Assembly: GCA_036417435.1 (NCBI GenBank)
Contig: CM070904.1
Coordinates: 21,372,835-21,436,834, forward strand
DNA length: 64,000 bases
Reading direction: 5' to 3'
Source of the DNA: Inia geoffrensis
Taxonomy: Eukaryota; Chordata; Mammalia; Artiodactyla; Iniidae
Shown here: piece by piece, positions 9,701 to 23,295 of the stretch
Layout of the letters: each line of letters begins with the position of its first letter
Numbering within the stretch: position 1 is the first letter of the stretch
The notes under the pieces: generated by a model
Database searches by the model: none
What the model saw: the letters and a program-made list of their open reading frames with translations, nothing else
Told to the model about the DNA's origin: nothing
Translations under genes and position numbers: made by a program

Positions 9701-10028
9701 TTGAATGTGTTCTTTTCTAAAAGATGGGTGAGTATCACTGAGTTCTTGAATGGTTCGTGCCTCAGTGTTTGGCCTGATTTGACTTAATTTCAGAGTACCT
9801 AGCCCAGGATATTTCTTGAGGGCAGGGTTGTGTTTGCAAAGCTGCAGGCCATAGACCTTGTGAATGATAGGTGCCTTTCAGCACGGTTGATAAGGTTCTT
9901 ACGTTTGGTAAGGTTGTTACGGCAGTGTGCTACAAGGCGGCAGCACTACTCCGTGTGGTCTCTGCTAACTTGAGGAAAGAAAGCCTTAGCGGTGGTCCCA
10001 GTGCTGGATTGGAAATGGGGAGTCGAAC
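6711..10028 (+). repeat. Dimer 3 (A 6711-8391, B 8392-10028)
   Basis: This dimer has an A head of F form, an A tail with 'cagaacatctttctcc', a B head of t form and a B tail of q form. The B head carries a private 'ttgcaagagggctac' and 'acatctgcagattg'. The next A head is of L form, as after every other q tail in the left and right blocks except that at 31.6-33.2 kb. Confidence 0.96.
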
Positions 10029-13000
10029 ATGGCTGAACACACACCCCTGGGCTTGTGTATGCTCACCTCCTGCCCCTTAACCTGCACTGCCACACCCCAG
10101 GCATATCTCAAGCCTTGCAAAAGGGCTCCTCGGAGGGTGCCGTGGTTCGCACGTGGGGCGACTCTAATGAAGAGGGTTGGAGGTGGGAACCTGCCTAGCA
10201 GGAGCTGTGGAGATCCGGTTTCTTCACCGCTCTTCCCTCTCAGCTGCTCCACACTCATTTGGGAACAGCGGGCTCTGCTTACCTGTAGGAGGGCCACGTT
10301 GGATCGGGAGAATGTGGTACCACGCAGGGGAGAATGGGCAATAGCGGTCCGAGGTGCCGCTGGTCAGGTAGCACGTCCTCCTCCCTTGCTGCCTCAGCAG
10401 CAGCATGCTCCGGCCGTGGGGCCCAGGCCTGCCGAGGCTCCAGGAGCCTTACCGTGGTAAGGACATCACAGAGGCCTGGGGTAACAGAGTAGGCATTTCT
10501 TAACCCCTTACTTGCCTTCTCATTGAACAGTGCTTTCCCTTTCAGCCTAGTTCATATAGAATTTTGGGTCCTTTTCAATTCTACAGCCACCTGATGCAAT
10601 TATACACATAGGTGTACCCGTAGGGTTTCGGATTCTTTGCACTCTTCGTTTATTGAGGAATGTTTTGTAGCGTTCCTTGTGCTTTCCGGTGGGTCGCCCT
10701 TGATGAGCACTTTTTGATACGTTAAGCGTGTTTCTGTGAAACCCGACCTCCTACATCACCCTTCCCCGGTCTCCAATTTCCCCCTCAGGCAACTCCAGGC
10801 TTCTTTCTTTCCTTTGTAAACCTGTGTTACCTTTGTGTACTAGCTCCCTTAGTATCCGTATTGAGATGGCAGACGTAAGTGTGATATCCTGGGATATGTG
10901 TCTTGCTGCCTCTAGTTGACCAGAATTAGTGAGGTCATCTACTGCTCTATGCATGCTGCTGCAAAGAGTTTGAGTTCGTTTTGTTCTGTGGCTGAGTGGT
11001 AGTCGACTGTGTGTAGGTAGCTGCACATCTTTCTGCATTCACCCCTCGCGGCACATTTCGTTCTTTGGATGTCTTGGCTGCGGTCATGGGTACCACAAGG
11101 ACCGCTGGGGTGCAAGTGCTTCCTTCCAATGATGCTAGTCTCTGGTTATGCGACCTGCAGCGGGGTTTCCGAATCTCGTGGTACCTCCAGTGTTTACTTT
11201 GGTAAGGAATGTGCCTACTGATCCTCATACCGGCTGTTAGCAATTTACAATCCCACCAACAGCAATAGCTGGCTTCTCTTTTTGGCATGCCCTGTTGATC
11301 ACTTATGATTTTAGGGTTTGAGAGGACTGCAGCCAGGGACCACCTCGTGTAGCTTTCTTTGCACTCTCTAATCATGACAGATCCTGGGCATCTTTTCTTT
11401 TGAGTGTGCTGTTTTCTAAAACGCGAGTGAGTACCACTGAGTTCTTGAAAGGTTCCTGCCTCAGAGTCGGGCCTGATTTGAATTCGTTCCCCATTCCCAG
11501 CCCGGGATAATTCTTGAGGGCAGGGTTGTGTCTGCAAAGCCGCAGGCCATAGGCCTTGTTGTTGATAGGTGCCCTTCAGCACTGTTGTTAAGGTTGTTAC
11601 GGCAGTGGGCCACAAGGCGGCAGCACTACTCCGTGTCGTCTCTGGTAACATGGGGAAAGAAAGTCTTAGCGGGGGTCCCGGTGTTGGATTGGAAATGGGG
11701 AGTCGAAGGTGGCTGAACACACACCCCGGGGCTTTTGTAGGCTCACCCCCTGCCCCTTAACCTGCACTGCCCCGCCCCAGGCATATGGCAAGCCTTGCAA
11801 GTGGGCTACTCGGAGGGTGTCGTGGCTCGCAGGTGGGGCGACTCTAATGAAGTGGGCTGGAGGTGGGAACTTGCCTAGGAGGAGCTGTGGAGATCCGGGT
11901 TCTTCACAGCCCTTCCCTCTCAGCTGTTCCACCATCACATGGATACACCCGGCTGTGCTTACCTGTAGGAGGGCCATGTTACATCGGCAGATTGCGGAAC
12001 CACGCAGGGGAGAACAGCAGCAGCATCCTCCAGCCGCGGGACACAGGCCTGCTGAGGCTCCAGGTGTCTGACACAAGCCGAAGTCACAGAGGCCTGAGGT
12101 AAAAAAATGGGCATTTCTTAACCCCTTGCTTGCCTTGTCATTGAACGGTCCTTTTGCCTTTCAGCATAGTTTATATACAATGTTGCGTCTCTTTGACTTC
12201 TATAGCCACTTGATGCAATTATAACGGTAGCTGCACCTGTAGGGTTTCGGATTTTTTGCCCCGTTAGTTTATCGAGGAATATTTTGTAGCGTTCCCTGTG
12301 CTTTCGGGTGGGTCGCCCTTGATGAGCACTTTTTGATACGTTAAGTGTGTTTCTGTTTATCCCAATCTCCTAATTCACCCTTCCCCGGTCTCCAGTTTCC
12401 CCATGTGGGAACTCCTCGCTTCTTTCTTCCCTTTGTGAACCTGTGTTTCCTTTCTTTACTAGCTTCCTTTGTATCCCTAATTAGACTGCACACATAAGTG
12501 TTATCCTGGGATATGTGCCTTGCTGCCTCTAATTGACCAGAATTAGGGAGATCATCTTCGGCTCGACCCATGCTGCTGCAAATACTATGAGCTCCTTTTG
12601 TTCTGTGGCTGAGTGGTAGGCGAGTGTGTGTAGGTACCAGCACATCTTTCTCCCTTCACCCCTCGCTCGACCGTTCGTTTGTATGTCTTGGCTGTGGTCA
12701 AGGGTACCACAACCACTGCCTGGGTGCAAGTGCTTCCTTTCAATGATGCTAGTCTCCGGTTATATGACCTGCAGAGGCGTTTCCGAATCTTGTGGTACCT
12801 CCAATGTTTATTTAGGTAAGGAATGTGCCTACTGATCCTCATACCTGCTGTTACCAATTTTCAATTCCACCAACAGCAATAGCTGACTTCCCTTTTTGGC
12901 ATGCCCTCTTGAGCACTTAAAAGGTTAGGGTTTGACAGGACTGCAGCCAGGGAACAACTCGGCTAACTTTCTTTTCACTCTCTAATTATGACAGATCCTG

Positions 13001-13341
13001 AGCATCTTTTCATTTGAATGTGTTCTTTTCTAAAAGATGGGTGAGTATCACTGAGTTCTTGAATGGTTCGTGCCTCAGTGTTCGGCCTGATTTGACTTAA
13101 TTTCAGAGTACCTAGCCCAGGATATTTCTTGAGGGCAGGGTTGTGTTTGCAAAGCTGCAGGCCATAGACCTTGTGAATGATAGGTGCCTTTCAGCACGGG
13201 TGATAAGGTTCTTACGTTTGGTAAGGTTGTTACGGCAGTGTGCTACAAGGCGGCAGCACTACTCCGTGTGGTCTCTGCTAACTTGAGGAAAGAAAGCCTT
13301 AGCGGTGGTCCCAGTGCTGGATTGGAAATGGGGAGTCGAAC
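10029..13341 (+). repeat. Dimer 4 (A 10029-11708, B 11709-13341)
   Basis: The A head is of L form with a p tail, and the B head is of g form. The dimer is 3,313 bp, about 4 bp shorter than its neighbours. Near 12670 'gttcgttcgttt' is shortened to 'gttcgttt', a one-unit loss in a tiny GTTC repeat. Just before it the usual 'gtagcagaacatc' is replaced by 'gtaccagcacatc'. This B tail is a private variant. Confidence 0.95.
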
Positions 13342-16300
13342 ATGGCTGAACACACACCCCTGGGCTTGTGTATGCTCACCTCCTGCCCCTTAACCTGCAC
13401 TGCCACACCCCAGGCATATCTCAAGCCTTGCAAAAGGGCTCCTCGGAGGGTGCCGTGGATCGCAGGTGGGGCGACTCTAATGAAGAGGGCTGGAGGTGGG
13501 AACCTGCCTAGCAGGAGCTGTGGAGATCCGGTTTCTTCACCGCTCTTCCCTCTCAGCTGCTCCACACTCATTTGGGAACAGCGGGCTCTGCTTACCTGTA
13601 GGAGGGCCACGTTGGATCGGGAGAATGTGGTACCACGCAGGGGAGAATGGGCAATAGCGGTCCGAGGTGCCGCTGGTCAGGTAGCACGTCCTCCTCCCTT
13701 GCTGCCTCAGCAGCAGCATGCTCCGGCCGTGGGACCCAGGCCTGCCGAGGCTCCAGGGGCCTTACCGTGGTAAGGACATCACAGAGGCCTGGGGTAACAG
13801 AGTAGGCATTTCTTAACCCCTTACTTGCCTTCTCATTGAACAGTGCTTTACCCTTTCAGCCTAGTTCATATAGAATTTTGGGTCCTTTTCAATTCTACAG
13901 CCACCTGATGCAATTATACACATAGGTGTACCCGTAGGGTTTCGGATTCTTTGCACTCTTCGTTTATTGAGGAATGTTTTGTAGCGTTCCTTGTGCTTTC
14001 CGGTGGGTCGCCCTTGATGAGCACTTTTTGATACGTTAAGCGTGTTTCTGTGAAACCCGACCTCCTACATCACCCTTCCCCGGTCTCCAATTTCCCCCTC
14101 AGGCAACTCCAGGCTTCTTTCTTTCCTTTGTAAACCTGTGTTACCTTTGTGTACTAGCTCCCTTAGTATCCGTATTGAGATGGCAGACGTAAGTGTGATA
14201 TCCTGGGATATGTGTCTTGCTGCCTCTAGTTGACCAGAATTAGTGAGGTCATCTACTGCTCTATGCATGCTGCTGCAAAGAGTTTGAGTTCGTTTTGTTC
14301 TGTGGCTGAGTGGTAGTCGACTGTGTGTAGGTAGCAGAACATCTTTCTCCATTCACCCCTCGCTGCACATTTCGTTCTTTGGATGTCTTGGCTGCGGTCA
14401 TGGGTACCACAAGGACCGCTGGGGTGCAAGTGCTTCCTTCCAATGATGCTAGTCTCTGGTTATGCGACCTGCAGCGGGGTTTCCGAATCTCGTGGTACCT
14501 CCAGTGTTTACTTTGGTAAGGAATGTGCCTACTGATCCTCATACCGGCTGTTAGCAATTTACAATCCCACCAACAGCAATAGCTGGCTTCTCTTTTTGGC
14601 ATGCCCTGTTGATCACTTATGATTTTAGGGTTTGAGAGGACTGCAGCCAGGGACCACCTCGTGTAGCTTTCTTTGCAGTCTCTAATCATGACAGATCCTG
14701 GGCATCTTTTCTTTTGAGTGTGCTGTTTTCTAAAACGCGAGTGAGTACCACTGAGTTCTTGAAAGGTTCCTGCCTCAGAGTCGGGCCTGATTTGAATTCG
14801 TTCCCGATTCCCAGCCCGGGATAATTCTTGAGGGCAGGGTTGTGTCTGCAAAGCCGCAGGCCATAGGCCTTGTTGTTGATAGGTGCCCTTCAGCACTGTT
14901 GTTAAGGTTGTTACGGCAGTGGGCCACAAGGCGGCAGCACTACTCCGTGTCGTCTCTGGTAACATGGGGAAAGAAAGTCTTAGCGGGGGTCCCGGTGTTG
15001 GATTGGAAATGGGGAGTCGAAGGTGGCTGAACACACACCCCGGGGCTTTTGTAGGCTCACCCCCTGCCCCTTAACCTGCACTGCCCCGCCCCAGGCATAT
15101 GGCAAGCCTTGCAAGTGGGCTACTCGGAGGTTGTCGTGGCTCGCAGGTGGGGCGACTCTAATGAAGTGGGCTGGAGGTGGGAACTTGCCTAGGAGGAGCT
15201 GTGGAGATCCGGGTTCTTCACAGCCCTTCCCTCTCAGCTGTTCCACCATCACATGGATACACCCGGCTGTGCTTACCTGTAGGAGAGCAATGTTACATCG
15301 GCAGATTGCGGAACCACGCAGGGGAGAACAGCAGCAGCATCCTCCAGCCGCGGGACACAGGCCTGCTGAGGCTCCAGGTGTCTGACACAAGCCGAAGTCA
15401 CAGAGGCCTGAGGTAAAAAAATGGGCATTTCTTAACCCCTTGCTTGCCTTGTCATTGAACGGTCCTTTTGCCTTTCAGCATAGTTTATATACAATGTTGC
15501 GTCTCTTTGACTTCTATAGCCACTTGATGCAATTATAACGGTAGCTGCACCTCTAGGGTTTCGGATTTTTTGCCCCGTTAGTTTATCGAGGAATATTTTG
15601 TAGCGTTCCCTGTGCTTTCGGGTGGGTCGCCCTTGATGAGCACTTTTTGATACGTTAAGTGTGTTTCTGTTTATCCCAATCTCCTAATTCACCCTTCCCC
15701 GGTCTCCAGTTTCCCCATGTAGGAACTCCTCGCTTCTTTCTTCCCTTTGTGAACCTGTGTTTCCTTTCTTTACTAGCTTCCTTTGTATCCCTATTTAGAC
15801 TGCACACATAAGTGATATCCGGGGATATGTGCCTTGCTGCCTCTAATTGACCAGAATTAGGGAGATCATCTTCGGCTCGACCCATGCTGCTGCAAATACT
15901 ATGAGTTCCTTTTGTTCTGTGGCTGAGTGGTAGGCGAGTGTGTGTACGTAGCAGAACATCTTTCTCCCTTCACCCCTCGCTCGACAGTTCGTTCGTTTGT
16001 ATGTCTTGGCTGTGGTCAAGGGTACCACAACCACTGACTGGGTGCAAGTGCCTCCTTCCAATGATGCTAGTCTCTGGTTATACGACCAGCAGAGTCGTTT
16101 CCGAATCTTGTGGTACCTCCAATGTTTATTTAGGTAAGGAATGTGCCTACTGATCCTCATACCTGGTGTTACCAATTTTCAATTCCACCAACAGCAATAG
16201 CTGACTTCCCTTTTTGGCATGCCCTCTTGAGCACTTAAAAGGTTAGGGTTTGACAGGACGGCAGCCAGGGAACAACTCGGCTAACTTTCTTTTCACTCTC

Positions 16301-16659
16301 TAATTATGACAGATCCTGATCATCTTTTCATTTGAATGTGTTCTTTTCTAAAAGATGGGTGAGTATCACTGAGTTCTTGAATGGTTCGTGCCTCAGTGTT
16401 TGGCCTGATTTGACTTAATTTCAGAGTACCTAGCCCAGGATATTTCTTGAGGGCAGGGTTGTGTTTGCAAAGCTGCAGGCCATAGACCTTGTGAATGATG
16501 GGTGCCTTTCCGCACGGTTGGTAAGGTTCTTACGTTTTGTAAGGTTGTTACGGCAGTGTGCTACAAGGCGGCAGCACTACTCCGTGTGGTCTCTGCTAAC
16601 TTGAGGAAAGAAAGCCTTAGCGGTGGTCCCAGTGCTGGATTGGAAATGGGGAGTCGAAC
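13342..16659 (+). repeat. Dimer 5 (A 13342-15022, B 15023-16659)
   Basis: The A head starts in the L form (catatctcaag, aaaagggctcc) but switches by about 13460-13500 to the variants of the F form (cgcaggtgg, agagggctgg). It is therefore a within-head mosaic. The B head is of t form and the B tail of h form. Near 16260 'gacaggacgg' replaces the usual 'gacaggactg'. Confidence 0.95.
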
Positions 16660-19600
16660 ATGGCTGAACACACACCCTTGGGCTTGTGTATGCTCACCTC
16701 CTGCCCCTTAACCTGCACTGCCACACCGCAGGCATTTTGCAAGCCTTGCAAGTGGGCTCTTCGGAGGGTGCCGTGCTTCGCAGGTGGGGCGACTCTAATG
16801 AAGAGGGCTGGAGGTGGGAACCTGCCTAGCAGGAGCTGTGGAGATCCGGTTTCTTCACCGCTCTTCCCTCTCAGCTGCTCCACACTCATTTGGGAACAGC
16901 GGGCTCTGCTTACCTGTAGGAGGGCCACGTTGGATCGGGAGAATGTGATACCACGCAGGGGAGAATGGGCAATAGCGGTCCGCGGTGCCGCTGGTCAGGT
17001 AGCACGTCCTCCTCCCTTGCTGCCTCAGCAGCAGCATGCTCCGGCCGTGGGACCCAGGCCTGCCGAGGCTCCAGGAGCCTTACCGTGGTAACGACATCAC
17101 AGAGGCCTGGGGTAACAGAGTAGGCATTTCTTAACCCCTTACTTGCCTTCTCATTGAACAGTGCTTTACCCTTTCAGCCTAGTTCATATAGAATTTTGGG
17201 TCCTTTTCAATTCTACAGCCACGTGATGCAATTATACACGTAGGTGTACCCGTAGGGTTTCGGATTCTTTGCACTCTTCGTTTATTGAGGAATGTTTTGT
17301 AGCGTTCCCTGTGCTTTCCGGTGGGTCGCCCTTGATGAGCACTTTTTGATACGTTAAGCGTGTTTCTGTGAAACCCGACCTCCTACATCACCCTTCCCCG
17401 GTCTCCAATTTCCCCCTCAGGCAACTCCAGGCTTCTTTCTTTCCTTTGTAAACCTGTGTTACCTTTGTGTACTAGCTCCCTTAGTATCCGTATTGAGATG
17501 GCAGACGTAAGTGTGATATCCTGGGATATGTGTCTTGCTGCCTCTAGTTGACCAGAATTAGTGAGGTCATCTACTGCTCTATGCATGCTGCTGCAAAGAG
17601 TTTGAGTTCGTTTTGTTCTGTGGCTGAGTGGTAGTCGACTGTGTGTAGGTAGCAGAACATCTTTCTCCATTCACCCCTCGCTGCACATTTCGTTCTTTGG
17701 ATGTCTTGGCTGCGGTCATGGGTACCACAAGGACCGCTGGGGTGCAAGTGCTTCCTTCCAATGATGCTAGTCTCTGGTTATGCGACCTGCAGCGGGGTTT
17801 CCGAATCTCGTGGTACCTCCAGTGTTTACTTTGGTAAGGAATGTGCCTACTGATCCTCATACCGGCTGTTAGCAATTTACAATCCCACCAACAGCAATAG
17901 CTGGCTTCTCTTTTTGGCATGCCCTGTTGATCACTTATGATTTTAGGGTTTGAGAGGACTGCAGCCAGGGACCACCTCGTGTAGCTTTCTTTGCAGTCTC
18001 TAATCATGACAGATCCTGGGCATCTTTTCTTTTGAGTGTGCTGTTTTCTAAAACGCGAGTGAGTACCACTGAGTTCTTGAAAGGTTCCTGCCTCAGAGTC
18101 GGGCCTGATTTGAATTCGTTCCCGATTCCCAGCCCGGGATAATTCTTGAGGGCAGGGTTGTGTCTGCAAAGCCGCAGGCCATAGGCCTTGTTGTTGATAG
18201 GTGCCCTTCAGCACTGTTTTTAAGGTTGTTACGGCAGTGGGCCACAAGGCGGCAGCACTACTCCGTGTCGTTTCTGGTAACATGGGGAAAGAAAGTCTTA
18301 GCGGGGGTCCCGGTGTTGGATTGGAAATGGGGAGTCGAAGGTGGCTGAACACACACCCCGGGGCTTTTGTAGGCTCACCCCCTGCCCCTTAACCTGCACT
18401 GCCCCGCCCCAGGCATATGGCAAGCCTTGCAAGTGGGCTACTCGGAGGTTGTCGTGGCTCGCAGGTGGGGCGATTCTAATGAAGTGGGCTAGAGGTGGGA
18501 ACTTGCCTAGGAGGAGCTGTGGAGATCCGGGTTCTTCACAGCCCTTCCCTCTCAGCTGTTCCACCATCACATGGATACACCCGGCTGTGCTTACCTGTAG
18601 GAGAGCAATGTTACATCGGCAGATTCCGGAACCACGCAGGGGAGAACAGCAGCAGCATACTCCAGCCGCGGGACACAGGCCTGCTGAGGCTCCAGGTGTC
18701 TGACACAAGCCGAAGTCACAGAGGCCTGAGGTAAAAAAATGGGCATTTCTTAACCCCTTGCTTGCCTTGTCATTGAACGGTCCTTTTGCCTTTCAGCATA
18801 GTTTATATACAATGTTGCGTCACTTTGACTTCTATAGCCACTTGATGCAATTATAACGGTAGCTGCACCTGTAGGGTTTCGGATTTTTTGCCCCGTTAGT
18901 TTATCGAGGAATATTTTGTAGCGTTCCCTGTGCTTTCGGGTGGGTCGCCCTTGATGAGCACTTTTTGATACGTTAAGTGTGTTTCTGTTTATCCCAATCT
19001 CCTAATTCACCCTTCCCCGGTCTCCAGTTTCCCCATGTGGGAACTCCTCGCTTCTTTCTTCCCTTTGTGAACCTGTGTTTCCTTTCTTTACTAGCTTCCT
19101 TTGTATCCCTAATTAGACTGCACACATAAGTGTTATCCTGGGATATGTGCCTTGCTGCCTCTAATTGACCAGAATTAGGGAGATCATCTTCGGCTCGACC
19201 CATGCTGCTGCAAATACTATGAGTTCCTTTTGTTCTGTGGCTGAGTGGTAGGCGAGTGTGTGTACGTAGCAGAACATCTTTCTCCCTTCACCCCTCGCTC
19301 GACAGTTCGTTCGTTTGTATGTTTTGGCTGTGGTCAAGGGTACCACAACCACTGACTGGGTGCAAGTGCCTCCTTCCAATGATGCTAGTCTCTGGTTATA
19401 CGACCTGCAGAGTCGTTTCCGAATCTTGTGGTACCTCCAATGTTTATTTAGGTAAGGAATGTGCCTACTGATCCTCATACCTGCTGTTACCAATTTTCAA
19501 TTCCACCAACAGCAATAGCTGACTTCCCTTTTTGGCATGCCCTCTTGAGCACTTAAAAGGTTAGGGTTTGACAGGACTGCAGCCAGGGAACAACTCGGCT

Positions 19601-19977
19601 AACTTTCTTTTCACTCTCTAATTATGACAGATCCTGATCATCTTTTCATTTGAATGTGTTCTTTTCTAAAAGATGGGTGAGTATCACTGAGTTCTTGAAT
19701 GGTTCGTGCCTCAGTGTTTGGCCTGATTTGACTTAATTTCAGAGTACCTAGCCCAGGATATTTCTTGAGGGCAGGGTTGTGTTTGCAAAGCTGCAGGCCA
19801 TAGACCTTGTGAATGATAGGTGCCTTTCCGCACGGTTGGTAAGGTTCTTACGTTTTGTAAGGTTGTTACGGCAGTGTGCTACAAGGCGGCAGCACTACTC
19901 CGTGTGGTCTCTGCTAACTTGAGGAAAGAAAGCCTTAGCGGTGGTCCCAGTGCTGGATTGGAAATGGGGAGTCGAAC
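16660..19977 (+). repeat. Dimer 6 (A 16660-18340, B 18341-19977)
   Basis: The A head is of F form and the A tail has 'cagaacatc'. The B head is of t form with the rare variants shared with dimer 1 (distance 16,584 bp). The B tail is of h form, whereas dimer 1 has q, so the shared tract ends between about 18,825 and 19,110. Confidence 0.96.
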
Positions 19978-22900
19978 ATGGCTGAACACACACCCTTGGG
20001 CTTGTGTATGCTCACCTCCTGCCCCTTAACCTGCACTGCCACACCGCAGGCATTTTGCAAGCCTTGCAAGTGGGCTCTTCGGAGGGTGCCGTGCTTCGCA
20101 GGTGGGGCGACTCTAATGAAGAGGGCTGGAGGTGGGAACCTGCCTAGCAGGAGCTGTGGAGATCCGGTTTCTTCACCGCTCTTCCCTCTCAGCTGCTCCA
20201 CACTCATTTGGGAACAGCGGGCTCTGCTTACCTGTAGGAGGGCCACGTTGGATCGGGAGAATGTGATACCACGCAGGGGAGAATGGGCAATAGCGGTCCG
20301 CGGTGCCGCTGGTCAGGTAGCACGTCCTCCTCCCTTGCTGCCTCAGCAGCAGCATGCTCCAGCCGTGGGACCCAGGCCTGCCGAGGCTCCAGGAGCCTTA
20401 CCGTGGTAACGACATCACAGAGGCCTGGGGTAACAGAGTAGGCATTTCTTAACCCCTTACTTGCCTTCTCATTGAACAGTGCTTTACCCTTTCAGCCTAG
20501 TTCATATAGAATTTTGGGTCCTTTTCAATTCTACAGCCACGTGATGCAATTATACACGTAGGTGTACCCGTAGGGTTTCGGATTCTTTGCACTCTTCGTT
20601 TATTGAGGAATGTTTTGTAGCGTTCCCTGTGCTTTCCGGTGGGTCGCCCTTGATGAGCACTTTTTGATACGTTAAGCGTGTTTCTGTGAAACCCGACCTC
20701 CTACATCACCCTTCCCTGGTCTCCAATTTCCCCCTCAGGCAACTCCAGGCTTCTTTCTTTCCTTTGTAAACCTGTGTTACCTTTGTGTACTAGCTCCCTT
20801 AGTATCCGTATTGAGATGGCAGACGTAAGTGTGATATCCTGGGATATGTGTCTTGCTGCCTCTAGTTGACCAGAATTAGTGAGGTCATCTACTGCTCTAT
20901 GCATGCTGCTGCAAAGAGTTTGAGTTCGTTTTGTTCTGTGGCTGAGTGGTAGTCGACTGTGTGTAGGTAGCTGCACATCTTTCTGCATTCACCCCTCGCG
21001 GCACATTTCGTTCTTTGGATGTCTTGGCTGCGGTCATGGGTACCACAAGGACCGCTGGGGTGCAAGTGCTTCCTTCCAATGATGCTAGTCTCTGGTTATG
21101 CGACCTGCAGCGGGGTTTCCGAATCTCGTGGTACCTCCAGTGTTTACTTTGGTAAGGAATGTGCCTACTGATCCTCATACCGGCTGTTAGCAATTTACAA
21201 TCCCACCAACAGCAATAGCTGGCTTCTCTTTTTGGCATGCCCTGTTGATCACTTATGATTTTAGGGTTTGAGAGGACTGCAGCCAGGGACCACCTTGTGT
21301 AGCTTTCTTTGCAGTCTCTAATCATGACAGATCCTGGGCATCTTTTCTTTTGAGTGTGCTGTTTTCTAAAACGCGAGTGAGTACCACTGAGTTCTTGAAA
21401 GGTTCCTGCCTCAGAGTCGGGCCTGATTTGAATTCGTTCCCGATTCCCAGCCCGGGATAATTCTTGAGGGCAGGGTTGTGTCTGCAAAGCCGCAGGCCAT
21501 AGGCCTTGTTGTTGATAGGTGCCCTTCAGCACTGTTGTTAAGGTTGTTACGGCAGTGGGCCACAAGGCGGCAGCACTACTCCGTGTCGTCTCTGGTAACA
21601 TGGGGAAAGAAAGTCTTAGCGGGGGTCCCGGTGTTGGATTGGAAATGCGGAGTCGAAGGTGGCTGAACACACACGCCTGGGCTTTTGTAGGCTCACCCCC
21701 TGCCCCTTAACCTGCACTGCCCCGCCCCAGGCATATGGCAAGCCTTGCAAGTGGGCTACTCGGAGGGTGTCGTGGCTCGCAGGTGGGGCGACTCTAATGA
21801 AGTGGGCTGGAGGTGGGAACTTGCCTAGGAGGAGCTGTGGAGATCCGGGTTGTTCACAGCCCTTCCCTCTCAGCTGTTCCACCATCACATGGATACACCC
21901 AGCTGTGCTTACCTGTAGGAGGGCCATGTTGCATTGGGAGATTGCGGAACCACGCAGGGGAGAACAGAAGCAGCATCCTCCAGCCTCGGGACACAGGCCT
22001 GCTGAGGCTCCAGGTGTCTGACACCAGCCGAAGTCACAGAGGCCTGAGGTAAGAAAATGGGCATTTCTTAACCCCTTGCTTGCCTTGTCATTGAACGGTC
22101 CTTTTGTCTTTCACCATAGTTTATATACAATGTTGCGTCTCTTTGACTTCTATAGCCACTTGATGCAATTATAACGGTAGCTGCACCTGTAGGGTTTCGG
22201 ATTTTTTGCCCCTTTAGTTTATCGAGGAATATTTTGTAGCGTTCCCTGTGCTTTCAGGTGGGTCGCCCTTGATGAGCACTTTTTGATACGTTAAGTGTGT
22301 TTCTGTTTATCCCAATCTCCTAATTCACCCTTCCCCGGTCTCCAGTTTCCCCATGTGGGAACTCCTCGCTTCTTTCTTCCCTTTGTGAACCTGTGTTTCC
22401 TTTCTTTACTAGCTTCCTTTGTATCCCTATTTAGACTGCACACATAAGTGATATCCGGGGATATGTGCCTTGCTGCCTCTAATTGACCAGAGTTAGGGAG
22501 ATCATCTTCGGCTCGACCCATGCTGCTGCAAATACTATGAGTTCCTTTTGTTCTGTGGCTGAGTGGTAGGCGAGTGTGTGTAGGTAGCAGAACATCTTTC
22601 TCCCTTCAGCCCTCGCTCGACAGTTTGTTCGTTTGTATGTCTTGGCTGTGGTCAAGGGTACCACAAGCACTGACTGGGTGCAAGTGCTTCCTTCCAATGA
22701 TGCTAGTCTCTGGTTATACGACCTGCAGAGGCGTTTCCGAATCTTGTGGTACCTCCAATGTTTATTTAGGTAAGGAATGTGCCTAGTGATCCTCATACCT
22801 GCTGTTACCAATTTACAATTCCACCAACAGCAATAGCTGACTTCCCTTTTTGGCATGCACTCTTGAGCACTTAAAATGTTAGGGTTTGACAGGACTGCAG

Positions 22901-23295
22901 CCAGGGAACAACTCGGCTAACTTTCTTTTCACTCTCTAATTATGACAGATCCTGAGCATGTTTTCATTTGAATGTGTTCTTTTCTAAAAGATGGGTGAGT
23001 ATCACTGAGTTCTTGAATGGTTCGTGCCTCAGTGTTTGGCCTGATTTGACTTAATTTCAGAGTACCTAGCCCAGGATATTTCTTGAGGGCAGGGTTGTGT
23101 TTGCAAAGCTGCAGGCCATAGACCTTGTGAATGATAGGTGCCTTTCAGCACGGTTGATAAGGTTCTTACGTTTGGTAAGGTTGTTACGGCAGTGTGCTAC
23201 AAGGCGGCAGCACTACTCCGTGTGGTCTCTGCTAACTTGAGGAAAGAAAGCCTTAGCGGTGGTCCCAGTGCTGGATTGGAAATGGGGAGTCGAAC
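19978..23295 (+). repeat. Dimer 7 (A 19978-21658, B 21659-23295)
   Basis: The A head is of F form with 'ctccagccgtggg', shared only with dimer 9, and the A tail is of p form. The B head is of r form: 'cacacacgcctgggc' and 'ccgggttgttcac'. The B tail is of q form. The B tail has 'gcctagtgatcc' near 22785 where other copies have 'gcctactgatcc'. Confidence 0.96.
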
